Shown here piece after piece: positions 44,809-54,957 of a stretch of 64,000 nt of DNA. The translations under genes and the position numbers were made by a program. The notes under the pieces were generated by a model that made no database searches, was not told the DNA's origin, and worked only from the letters and a program-made list of their open reading frames with translations. How positions within the stretch are numbered: the stretch's first letter is position 1; each line of letters opens with the position of its first letter. Source of the stretch: Paulinella micropora (lineage: Eukaryota; Cercozoa; Imbricatea; Euglyphida); NCBI GenBank assembly GCA_009731375.1, contig BJOX01000212.1, positions 425,045 through 489,044 of the forward strand, in the 5' to 3' direction.

Positions 44809-47800
44809 ATGCCTACTGTTGATGAACAGGATACGAACGGTTCCGTTCCTCCCAGACGTGAAGGTGAAGGCACACAGCCTCACAAGCCTCAAGGTAAGCA
44901 CTTGCTAGTTCATCCTTCGAGAGCTAATATGATAAATGATGCGAATAGGAAGGCGAAGAAGGCGATGGAGGAGAGGAAGCCGAAACCAAAGGCTAGGTCT
45001 TCTCCTACGAAGAAGCAGCGGACCGTACCCCCGCCAAAGGACTCAATAGTCTCTGCTATAGACACGAGTACACTCGGTGTACCAGACTCTGTCCAAAAGA
45101 CACTCGAGATACCGGAAGCCCCGGAGACTCAAGAAGTTAAGTTGGCGGAAAAGGGGGGAGAACGAGAAGAGGACAAGGAACTTGAGCTTAGACTCAAAAC
45201 CCTAGAACGAAAAATTCATGTGCTAGCGGCTAGTTTACATAGACCAGACGCGCTATGCTACACTGACCTCTTTTGTGAAACTTTACAAACCACATTAAAA
45301 GTTGGTAATGATACGATGGCGAATATTAATATTGTCGGCCAGAAGTTTTTGAATAGTCACCGGACATGGGTGGACAAAAACATTAGAAAAACAAAGGGGA
45401 CCCTAAAAGGGGTAGGCAGCCGTACGGAAATTACGGGCATCGTCACATTAATTTTCAAATTGAAATCCGGTCGAGTATATCGTGCGGACCTCTATGTTGT
45501 CCCCGATTACCACGGTTCAATCCTGCTGTCGTATGACCAATTGGCTACGATGGGGGCTGTGATCGATTGCGCCGCACGGCGGGTGATTTATGGAGTGAAG
45601 AATGGAGAGGAGGAGGATATTAATCCGATGACTGCTACTGACTCATACGAGGCTTTTGAGCTGAGTCTAGCAACGGAGAGGAAAAAGTTGGCCTTCGTAC
45701 ATGAGGCAACTGAAGCCTATGTACACCCCTATGTCACAGTGCCGGAGGAACTGACCTGGACCGACAATTGGGAGACGGAGATGCAGGCGTATACTGTTAC
45801 GATTCCCGCATGGGATAGAAAGTCTATTGATGACTTAGTCGTAGCGCGTAATGAGGAGATAATATGTGTTGCGAAACAGTGCCCGTCGTTGGCCAGATTC
45901 GCAGAAGGTGGCGGGGCAGATGTCTATATTACTAATGGNNNNNNNNNNNNNNNNNNNNNNNNTGTCAGACGAGAAGAGAGAGGCGTTTGTGCCAAGGAGA
46001 AAGGGGCGTATCCCCGATACTCCAGCGGATGACATTAAAACTTTTATCACGAACTTTTGGGGCGATGTGCCTACCTGGCCGCGCTCATTAACTGAAGTGA
46101 AAAAGTGTCTACGGACTCTATTTGAGAGTAACAAGCCGTATACTGTCATTCTGCCATACAATGAGAAGGCGATCTGGGCACAGGAGATAAGGGACCGGCT
46201 TATTGATCATCCTATACCTGTTCCTTCTCGCAAGCAACAGTTAGTGGTGGCTTGTCGACTCGGGTCTCGGGAGCAGAGCAGTGCATACAAGCAAAAGCTC
46301 AGAGCCCAGGACAAGTTGAAATTGATACCTCAAGCTTTCACATGCTTTGATGGTTTCTACACCCGTAAGGCTCCGATACAATACGCGAACCTTATTGATA
46401 TGCTTGTCGGGCTGGGTCATGATGATGAGCCGGACACAGTCACGTATGAAAGAACGGGACTAGACGATTTGTCTGAGGAAGATTTGAGTTTGGAGGAGGA
46501 CTTAGCGCCCCTCAAGGAGCATAAGAAGATGTCGGAGGAAGATTTCCAAGCGGCGGCGCGGAAAATTTTAGAAGAAGGAGTGGGTTCGGAGAGAGAGAAG
46601 GCGTTTCTCAAAGCTAAGATGGAGGCGTACAGAGAAATTTTCGACCCTCCTCGGGCAGGTGGTGTAAAGTCGGATGACTTCACTGCTGTCATTTACAAGA
46701 TACCGGGTGCGGAGCCATCTCCGGCACCACGGAGGGCAAATTTGAGCATACATGAGGCAAAAATAGCGGAGGAGAATGTGAGACAGTTGCTCGATGAGGA
46801 CTTTATTGAGAGATCTACATCTCCAATTGTCTCTCAACCGAAAATCGTCCCTAAGCCAGGAGGAGAATGGCGCTTGACGATCAATTATGCCCGTGTGAAT
46901 AAGGTGCTAGAGGAAGAGAGAAATCCTCTGCCGACCTTAGAAGAAGGCAGAAGGGTGCTGCGGAATGCTAAATTCTATTCGGTCATTGACCTTAAGAACT
47001 GCTTCTGGCAGATACCACTGGACTAGAAATCCAGATGGCTGACTGCATTCGTTGTGGGTATGGAAATATACCAGTGGAAGGTGCTTCCAATGGGACTCAA
47101 ACAGGCCCCGGGGCTCTTTCAGAAGGCGATGCAGAAGATGTTGAGCGGTCAATATGACGACCAGTCGGAGGATGGTTTTATGAGAAGGAGAGGACAGAAG
47201 GCGGGAGAATATGCATTTTGTTACATCGATGACATCATCGTATACTCTAACACAATGGAAGAGCATATCGATCACTTGTCAGATGTCTTCAGGCGCATCG
47301 GAGCATTTGGCCTGAAATGCAACCTAAAGAAATGTCAGCTTGCCAGGACAAGTGTGACGTATTTGGGTTACGAGATTTCTCATAATAGGGTCTTGATATC
47401 GCGCGAGAAGAGTGAGGAGATCATGAGTAGACAGTTGCCAAAGAATCGCACAGAGTTACACTCTTTTCTTGCGATGGCACAGTACTACAGCCAGTTCATA
47501 CCCGATTGGGGTGCAACTCTGGCTAAGCTGGAGAAGATGATTGATTTTGGAGACTTTGAGAAGTGGGATGAGGAGGCTTTGCAGGCGTTTAATACGCTCA
47601 AAGATATCATTTATAAAGATCCCAAGGACGGCGGATTAGTACTTATGATGCCCGACTTTACGAAACCGTTCGTAGTCGACACGGATGCATCTAAGTTTGC
47701 GATTGGCGCGGTGCTGCAACAGGAAGATGAGGAGAAAAAGTTGCGCCCGATCATGTTTATTAGTAGAAAGCTGTGTGCGGCGGAGCGAAATTACTGCACG

Positions 47801-50560
47801 CGACAGAGGGAGGCGTTGGCAGTAGTATGGGCTCTCAAGAGGCTCAGAGAATACTTGTGGGGAGGACCTCTATTCACGGTTAGGACCGATCATCACAACC
47901 TTCTTTGGTTGATGAATCATGAACAAACCGGCCGTTTGGCGCGGTGGCAAGCTTTCTTGTCATGTTTCAATTTCACGATGGTCTACTTACCGGGAAAGCG
48001 AAACGTAGTCGCTGATAGCCTTTCCAGGCTAGAGTTTCAGTCGGAGGTGTCGGCTCTCGTATCATCAGTGGAGATGATGGACCTGTCCACGGACAAGGTA
48101 TACGAGGTGAGCCACATAGAGGCGATGCAGATGGCAAGAGGCGTTCGTTATGACCGCACGGGTCTACGATATAGTCCTCAAGGCCCGGAGCATGGCATAT
48201 GCTGTGAGGCGCATGTTCTCGAAGACGCTGAGTGGTCTTATGAGGCATACGAGAACGCGAAGGCGAATATAAAAGAAGAGGAGGAGACGACTGAGGTCTG
48301 TACTGAACCTCCACAGGAAAATCGAAGCGAGCTTGATGAAGACCCGGAAAGGGTAGGAGTAAGGTTGGAGGACGGTACTATTCATATCGCCTCGCCTACC
48401 GCGTGGAGGCAGCAACAGGCGACGGATCCGGAGTTCAAGGAGCTCATAACGTTATACAAGAACCCTAATGAGCTTAAAAAGACTCCACAGATCAAAGATC
48501 AGATGAAGGAGATGGCGTGGAGAGATGGGCTATTGTGGTACAAGGGCCAGCATGGCAAATTTGCATCACAGCCTGACAAATGGACTCTCTGGGTACCAGA
48601 GAAGTTGAGGCGCTTTATATATGTCGCAGCCCATAACTGCCCCTTACTGGCACATCCGGGTCGACAAAGAACTCATTGGTTCATAGCGAGGCGATTTTGG
48701 TGGAAAGGGATGAAGGAGGAGATAGACAGGGAAGTGGACGCATGCATCCCATGCAAAACCACAAAGACACCGCTGAAGGCGAACTTTGGCCTGATCGGTA
48801 CATTCCCGTTACACGCCGGGATGTTTGAATTTTTACACATCGATCATGTGGGACCTTTCCCCGAATCGGCAGAAGGGTACAGATACCTTCTTACCGCAAT
48901 AGATCGAGCCACCAATTATGTCTGGGTTGTTCCTGTTAAGGACGCTACAGGCAAGACAACTGCGGAGGCTCTGATCGATAGGATCGTCTCGCAGATCGGA
49001 GTGCCTAGAAAGATATGTTCTGATCGAGGTTCTGACTTTAATAATGAAGTCATCGACAGACTATCTAAGTACTACGGGATGAAATGGCAATATGTTACTG
49101 CCTATAACCCGAGAGCGAATGGCAAGATCGAGCGGGTACATAGACCTCTCAAAGCCTCGCTTAAGATGTACTGTATGAAGAAGGAGAATCAGAGAGCCTG
49201 GGTGGAGGCAGCACCTTCATTTGCCTTTGCAATGAACTGTCTACCCTCATCGGCATTAGGAGGAGCCAGGAGCTCAGTCTCGCCATATCAATTGGTTTAC
49301 GGCCGAGAGCCTAATATCCCAACCTCACTTCTGCATCCAAAAGACACTTGGGCAGATGAGGATGAGTTGTTCGGGATGAGACTAAGAGCGAAGATGGAGG
49401 CGGAACAAATAGTTGCATCGAACAGGGAGGCGGAGCGCAGAAAGACTGACGCACAAGGAGTGCGACAAGCGCACTTAGATCAAGTCCGTTTCCAGGTTGG
49501 GGATATTGTACTCTTGTACCATCCTCAAGTCCCTAAGATGGTTAGCTCTAAGCTGTTTACCCACTGGAAAGGACCATACCAGATCATGGAACAGATGGGA
49601 CCTCTGAATTATACGATCAGGGTTAGAGGGAAGGTGCAGATTGTGAATGTTCGAAGGCTGATCAAATATGACCCCTTCTTACTTGAGGATGAATCCGTTG
49701 AGGATGCGTTGAAACGGATGAAGGAGGACTTCCAAGAGGTACCGCCTATACAGAAGGAGGATACCTTAGAGGAGGAGAATGCCTATCGGGCACCGGTCAC
49801 GGAGAAGGAGGAGACCGAGAAGGAGAGTAAGGAAGACTCAAACCGCAAAAGCGCGGCGGGGACTCAGTCTAAAGCCCCCATAGTCCGCGGCGGTACGAAG
49901 GAGAAGTTCACGGAGGCGCAGAGGAGGAGAGCGCAAAACGATCTCATCTTCGACCAACCGAGGAAGGTGGCAAGGTCGACGCGAGCGACGGATGTCCATG
50001 GAGGAGGAGGGGAGAAGGACACTAACCCGAACGCGGGTAATGTGGACATTCGACATGTGCGATGGAAGGAAGGAGAGGCGATTGCGGCCATCAAGTGGGT
50101 CCGAGACGCTTTTTATCTGTTGAGACCGGCAGAATCTCATGTTGCCGATGACACTCTCTCAGATCTTTATCTCATGCGAGCTGTGGCGGTCCCGCAGACT
50201 ACACGGGCAGCACGGACATCGAAGAGATCCTTAGCAGCAAAAACGATACAACCGGTACTCCATTTTTGGAGAAGCATGGACCCTGTTGAGGATCCAAAAG
50301 CTAGACAATATTTACCGGTGTACAAAGACGCGAAAAATCTCGAGACATGGGATGATACTATTACCCTTCGAGACAAAGACCACACTGCGTGGACTATTCA
50401 GTCACTGCCTAGAGGAGTGCTTGACATTCCTTTTGACTTATCTTTGGGCGCCATCCCTAACAAAATATGGGACATTCTGGAGGAGTCGAAGTTTGACTTG
50501 ACTTTTGTTGGCGGCCCGCCACCTGGCAAAGGGGTTCGCGCAAGGCGACGAAGGCAGTAA
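44809..50560 (+). pseudogene. pol: Pol, copy 1, with stop in RT and an N gap
   Basis: The first ATG of the pol frame is at 44809. The protein is colinear with copy 2: retropepsin-like region, RT, RNase H, integrase with HHCC finger and DDE core, GPY-type C-terminal module, acidic tail. Two lesions are visible. A 24-N gap at 45939-45962 spans 20 nt in copy 2, which alone explains the frame change. A TAG at 47024-47026 replaces the GAG codon of copy 2 just after FWQIPLD in RT, and a nearby Gly codon is Cys. The C-terminus (to 50560) is intact and 30 residues longer than in copy 2. Confidence 0.88.
45939..45962. other. Assembly gap (24 N) in pol copy 1
   Basis: Copy 2 has 20 nt at the same place, so the gap size is slightly wrong and shifts the frame. 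Confidence 0.9.
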
Positions 50561-50696
50561 GTGACATTTTTTTCTTTTATCACGCGTCGGACATTGAAAG
50601 CTGCATGTGGATTAATCTCATAGTGCCCATGTCAGATCATGTCTTATTAAAATGTTTTTATACCATTGTTGTTACTTGGCATTTTTATCGCAACAT

Positions 50697-50954
50697 ATGA
50701 GTGCGAGGGTCAATCGGCAAATGGATACGACACCGTATAAGGGGATCGCTTGTGAGTTTAGCGATGGTGTTCCTGGTACGACCCTGCTTCAAGTATCCAG
50801 GGTGATGTTCTCAAAAAATGTTCTCATAGTAGACATATTAAATTTTTTTCTTTGGATATACTTAATATCGTCATACCAGCACGGTCCGTCTCTACTTGTG
50901 TCGGCATATCGCATGGTCGGGCTCACTCACCCCGGCTTTGGATATAGTTATTAG
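50697..50954 (+). CDS. Possible third retroelement ORF, copy 1 (85 aa)
   Basis: It is a short ORF downstream of pol starting MSARVNRQMDTTPYKG, with a hydrophobic helix NVLIVDILNFFLWIYLI in the middle and ending HPGFGYSY. The same frame is open in copy 2 with only about four amino-acid changes, even though the surrounding 3' region is about 5% diverged. No known family; an envelope-like or membrane accessory peptide cannot be claimed from this alone. Confidence 0.35.
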   Translation: MSARVNRQMDTTPYKGIACEFSDGVPGTTLLQVSRVMFSKNVLIVDILNFFLWIYLISSYQHGPSLLVSAYRMVGLTHPGFGYSY

Positions 50955-51343
50955 GTCTGGCCCCCTAGTACTATATTAAGGTAACCGATTGAATACAAGG
51001 GTATGTTATTAAAAGACAATGTATTTACTGATCGGAAGTGTTTTTGGAGAAGGAGAAAAATTATAACGCTGCTTTTATTGCAATAGTAATACTATTTGTT
51101 CTTGACATACTGCCTCAGAATTAAGTTACGGGGGGGACAACAAGTGTGGAAGGAGGAGTTTTTATTTACAAAAACGAGGCTGGAGATTTATAGTTGACTC
51201 GTGTCTGGCGTATGCGTTTTATATATCCACTGCACCGTCTATCCGTGGGTTAATGCACTTAGTTGCGACACCCCGTAGCGTTTGTGCAGAAAAGAAATCA
51301 GCAATTATATGACGAAAATATTGCATATTTCCGTCATAAAAAC

Positions 51344-51352
51344 GGGAAGGGG
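51344..51352 (+). promoter_or_regulatory. Polypurine tract, copy 1
   Basis: GGGAAGGGG followed by TAC and then the LTR start TGTAG at 51356. Expected site of plus-strand priming. Confidence 0.7.
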
Positions 51353-51355
51353 TAC

Positions 51356-51602
51356 TGTAGGCATCACCCCCCGGATAGCCGGTAAAAAGTACCCTTTTTC
51401 TGGTGTCAGGTGCACCTAGTTTTTTCCCATTATTTTCAATATCGTTTGGCCGGATTTGACCTAATGCCATTTTAACCTTGGTCTGTTGCCGTTTTCTTTT
51501 CGGCTTCACTGAGCTAATATAACGAGACATCATTCTCTTTTGGGGATTTGTGTCTGGTTGTATTACCGACTTTTTATTGAGCTATCTTCGGGGATTGTAA
51601 CA
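51356..51602 (+). repeat. LTR 2 (247 bp), shared by both copies
   Basis: TGTAGGCATCACC ... TTGTAACA. About 2% different from LTR 1. Confidence 0.88.
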
Positions 51603-52371
51603 TTGGAGTCACCAGCACAAGGCTGATTTCTTTTCTGGCTTGTTTTTGGAACAGCAGAAAGAAAAATTGGACAGACCTATCTCTTCTGAGTAGGTGTTCC
51701 AAAAAACAAATACTCCAGCACATCCCCACACAGCTCTTTTTGCAAAACTAGACGTCTAGGCGTTTGTGAGTAGGTGTCTCAGTACCCTCTCCACAGCCTG
51801 TATCTGTGTCCTCACAAGGAGGCCAGACACCAGACCTCGTAGCTGTTCTTTTGTTCTCTCTTGAGACAGAGACAGAGTAGGTCAACAGACGTACAAACAA
51901 ACACTCACAGATACAAACAAACTTGAAGGACACGAGCGTAGTACTCTACCTTTCAAGTCTGTGCACTTTGTTGCCTCTCAAACCACACACATCAGAGTAT
52001 TTTTGCAAATCTCTGACTGTCTTTCGACAATAGGTCTGAACAAGTGTCAGACGACAAGTCGACTTCTCAAGGAGTGCTTCTCTAGCCTCTTTGACATTAT
52101 CTGTACATAGGTCCTCGTACCTCATAACAGATACAACAACAAAAAGAGAAAAAGAAAAGAGGAGTGGAGAAGGAGATCAAATTTTCAGAGAAAGTCGTAC
52201 AGATTACTTCTTTCTCACAAAAAAAAAAAAAAAAAACACATAAGACATAGAGGTGAGACGCTCTCTCTCTATACTGTCTTTTCGTTTTTTCTCTCTATTC
52301 GTTCCTCATAGACGAACAGAGCAATTACTGGGTAGAAACAACTCTGTCTCATCCGTATTCCTTCAGCATCC
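51603..52371 (+). other. Retroelement leader, copy 2
   Basis: Same TGGAGTCACCAGCAC candidate primer site one base after the LTR. Almost identical to the copy 1 leader; no ORF. Confidence 0.6.
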
Positions 52372-54882
52372 ATGTCTACTAGGTCTGAAGACTGGCAGGA
52401 AGGAGGGGGGGAGAGTGAGCGAACCCCAGGAAACGAAGAGGAGTTCGTTGACTCTCATGCAGAAGGAGGAGATCTGGCACCTTCCTTTGACACAGGAGGA
52501 GCAGAGAATCAATTTTTTACTGCGCCTTCCTTTGACACAGGAGGAGCAGAGGAAGTCGAGGAGGAGGAGAAGGGAGGAGAGGAAGCGAGGTTTGTGGCCG
52601 AATATGGCAAACTAAGTAAGAAGGAGTTTGAGGAGAAGAAAGGGAAGGATGAGGCCTATAAATGGCTATACATTCCCCAAGAAATGCGATGGGGACAACC
52701 CTTGAAGAAGGAGGACATCTGTTACCCTCTCCCAAGGCAAGCTCTGCCTCTGGCAGAATTCCTCAGAGACGACGGTGCACAGTTACAGGTGCAACATGTC
52801 TCATTTGGGGACAATATGTCTTTACTGGAGCTACTCGACCTCTCATGGACAGTGTTTGAGTGTGCTATACTCTTTGAGTACCAGACTGGAAAGACTGTGC
52901 TGCCATGGAACACAAGAGCACTGGCTAGGTTGCTCGATCCTGGTCAGGACATTGATTCAATAAAGAGAGTGGAAAAGGAGTTTAAGTTCAGGAATCCAAA
53001 AGGACAGATCAATGTCATGGATGTGTCTCTGAAACTTATGGAGGCCAAGTTAGTGGACCTGGGTAAACTCCAACACACCCAGTTTGGCAGGGACCTTCAC
53101 CCGGCCCTGAGGGAAATAGAAGGCGAAGCTGGAGGGGTGACGAGGATGAAGAAGCTGCATGCGGCCTTGGTGAAGGATGACGCATGGAAGAGGTGGGTCT
53201 TCACGAAGGATCATACGATCTTGGAGGGGACGGCCGCACCACCCCCCACCAATAAAGCGGGAGAGAAGGAGTTGGCGGAGAAGGCCTTGTTCCTTCGGAA
53301 GGCAGCTGAGATCCTGTCTTTTTTTCATCATGCCCAAGAGCTGTATATCAAAGAGCTAGCGGCTGAGAAAGAAAAGAAGGAGATGGAGGCAAAGATTGCA
53401 TTAGCCAAGGCGGCGGGAACAAAGGGACCGAAATATTCCTCTGGATCTTATATGGCTCCCTCGGGCCGCTCCGCCCCGTCAGCCCACACAGCCCCTTCGG
53501 CCCCTGCGACTAGCTCAGCGCCTACCACTGTTATTGTCAACAGTAATGACAAAAAGGACAGACAGGCTATCATACAGGCCTTCCAAAAATATACAAAGTC
53601 CGATGCCACTGCTCTGACGCTGTATGCAGAGACAGCGAGTCAGAAGGACACGGATGCGAACCTTCGAGACAAGCTCAGAAGAATTGATGCTTGTATGAAG
53701 CAGCATCCAACGGACGAAACACAGGAGTATGAGGCGTTGTACACCTTGTTGGACCCATCAATCATCACACAAGGGTTTGATGTTGGGGAGTACAAGGCGA
53801 TGAGAGCGGTAGAGGTGGCGGCTAGGAGAGCAGCCTCAGACCTGCAATGCACGGTGCCAGTTGCCGTCCTCTTGCAATACTTTAAAACTCATGGGTATCA
53901 GCACCTGTGCACTGGTACTTTGATTGGGTTTGAGATTTTTCAAGAGGTGAACGAAGGGCTGGGCATTGGCACGAGGTTGGCAGCGATCCTCACTGAGGTC
54001 AGCGCCAAGTACGGGCTCTTTTATAGCCGGAAGTCTATCATTTTGTACTTCCTGAGTGCTTTGTGTACACGACACCCGAGCAAGCTCGCAAGGATCATAC
54101 AGTCCTGTCCGACCTTCACGGCGGTGAAGACGGCGGATTTTTTAGAAACGAATATATACGAGAGGACTGTAGCGGCTACTCCGCCGGGCGACCTGTTCAA
54201 GGAGGTGCTCGACGCGTGTTCCGAATTGGACACGGCCACCGAGTCATTCTCCAGTGCCGCGACACAGGGGGTTGGAGGTGCTCAAGCAGCACATGCAACT
54301 CGAACGGCAGGTCTCAAGAGGGGGAGAGATGAGCCGACGCCGTGCTACCGCTATTTTTCATACATGGCGTGTAAGCATGAGGCACAGAAAGGAGTAGGCA
54401 ATTGCCTCTTCAGCCACGACTCTCTTGATGATAGGCAGCGAAATCTTTTCCTTAGAGAGCTCGAAGGCATGAAAAAGACCATGTACGCCATGTACAAGAA
54501 GGAGTTGGAGGAGGGGAGGTGGAATGCGAATATGGTCTCGGATGCGGAGTTCCGGGAGGCCATCATTTACTTCCTTGACAGAATGAAGAGAAGGGAGAAG
54601 AGAGAGACATCGGGCCGATCAAAGGCGCCGACTAGAGGAGGAGGAGAGACGAGAGGATCGTCACGAGGGTCCCGAGGGACACCAAGAGGGGCGGCACCAC
54701 GAGGACGAGGCTTTCGTGGAAGGGGAGGACGGACCCCAGCGCGCCCTCCCAGAGGACACGGATACTGGAATTATAGCACCAGTTCCAGCTCCAACTACCC
54801 CCAGCAAGCTTATACCGCTACGGAGGGGGGACGTCAAGACGAAGACACCGGCTCAGGTGAGCGTGTTGTCGTCGTAGACTGA
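52372..54882 (+). CDS. gag: Gag, copy 2
   Basis: The product has 836 residues, one fewer than copy 1 (GRDDEP versus GRDEP just before the zinc finger). All domains are as in copy 1: duplicated acidic unit, helical centre, CCCH finger and RGG tail. Only a handful of substitutions separate the copies (for example S/L in the APSGRSAPS linker, D/V near CSELD). The frame is intact and ends at the same UGA followed by an open in-frame spacer to the pol ATG. Confidence 0.9.
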   Translation: MSTRSEDWQEGGGESERTPGNEEEFVDSHAEGGDLAPSFDTGGAENQFFTAPSFDTGGAEEVEEEEKGGEEARFVAEYGKLSKKEFEEKKGKDEAYKWLYIPQEMRWGQPLKKEDICYPLPRQALPLAEFLRDDGAQLQVQHVSFGDNMSLLELLDLSWTVFECAILFEYQTGKTVLPWNTRALARLLDPGQDIDSIKRVEKEFKFRNPKGQINVMDVSLKLMEAKLVDLGKLQHTQFGRDLHPALREIEGEAGGVTRMKKLHAALVKDDAWKRWVFTKDHTILEGTAAPPPTNKAGEKELAEKALFLRKAAEILSFFHHAQELYIKELAAEKEKKEMEAKIALAKAAGTKGPKYSSGSYMAPSGRSAPSAHTAPSAPATSSAPTTVIVNSNDKKDRQAIIQAFQKYTKSDATALTLYAETASQKDTDANLRDKLRRIDACMKQHPTDETQEYEALYTLLDPSIITQGFDVGEYKAMRAVEVAARRAASDLQCTVPVAVLLQYFKTHGYQHLCTGTLIGFEIFQEVNEGLGIGTRLAAILTEVSAKYGLFYSRKSIILYFLSALCTRHPSKLARIIQSCPTFTAVKTADFLETNIYERTVAATPPGDLFKEVLDACSELDTATESFSSAATQGVGGAQAAHATRTAGLKRGRDEPTPCYRYFSYMACKHEAQKGVGNCLFSHDSLDDRQRNLFLRELEGMKKTMYAMYKKELEEGRWNANMVSDAEFREAIIYFLDRMKRREKRETSGRSKAPTRGGGETRGSSRGSRGTPRGAAPRGRGFRGRGGRTPARPPRGHGYWNYSTSSSSNYPQQAYTATEGGRQDEDTGSGERVVVVD

Positions 54883-54957
54883 CGGGAGGAGAAGAGAGAG
54901 GAAAAGAAGAGAGAGAAGGAGATAAAAACTGTTCTTTTTAATCCGACAGTCACAGTT

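Larger units (their letters stand above)
41205..51602 (+). mobile_element. Ty3/gypsy-type LTR element, copy 1
   Basis: Complete LTR-gag-pol-LTR structure: LTR 41205-41453, leader, gag 42220-44733, pol 44809-50560, polypurine tract, LTR 51356-51602. Pol order is protease, RT, RNase H, integrase, which places it in the Ty3/gypsy group. The two LTRs differ by only a few substitutions and a 2-bp indel, so insertion or homogenisation is recent. Pol is broken by a stop in RT. The element shares its downstream LTR with copy 2. Confidence 0.92.

Noticed and set aside
45939-45962. True frameshift in pol copy 1
   Set aside because: The gap is 24 N where copy 2 has 20 nt; the phase change is fully explained by gap size.
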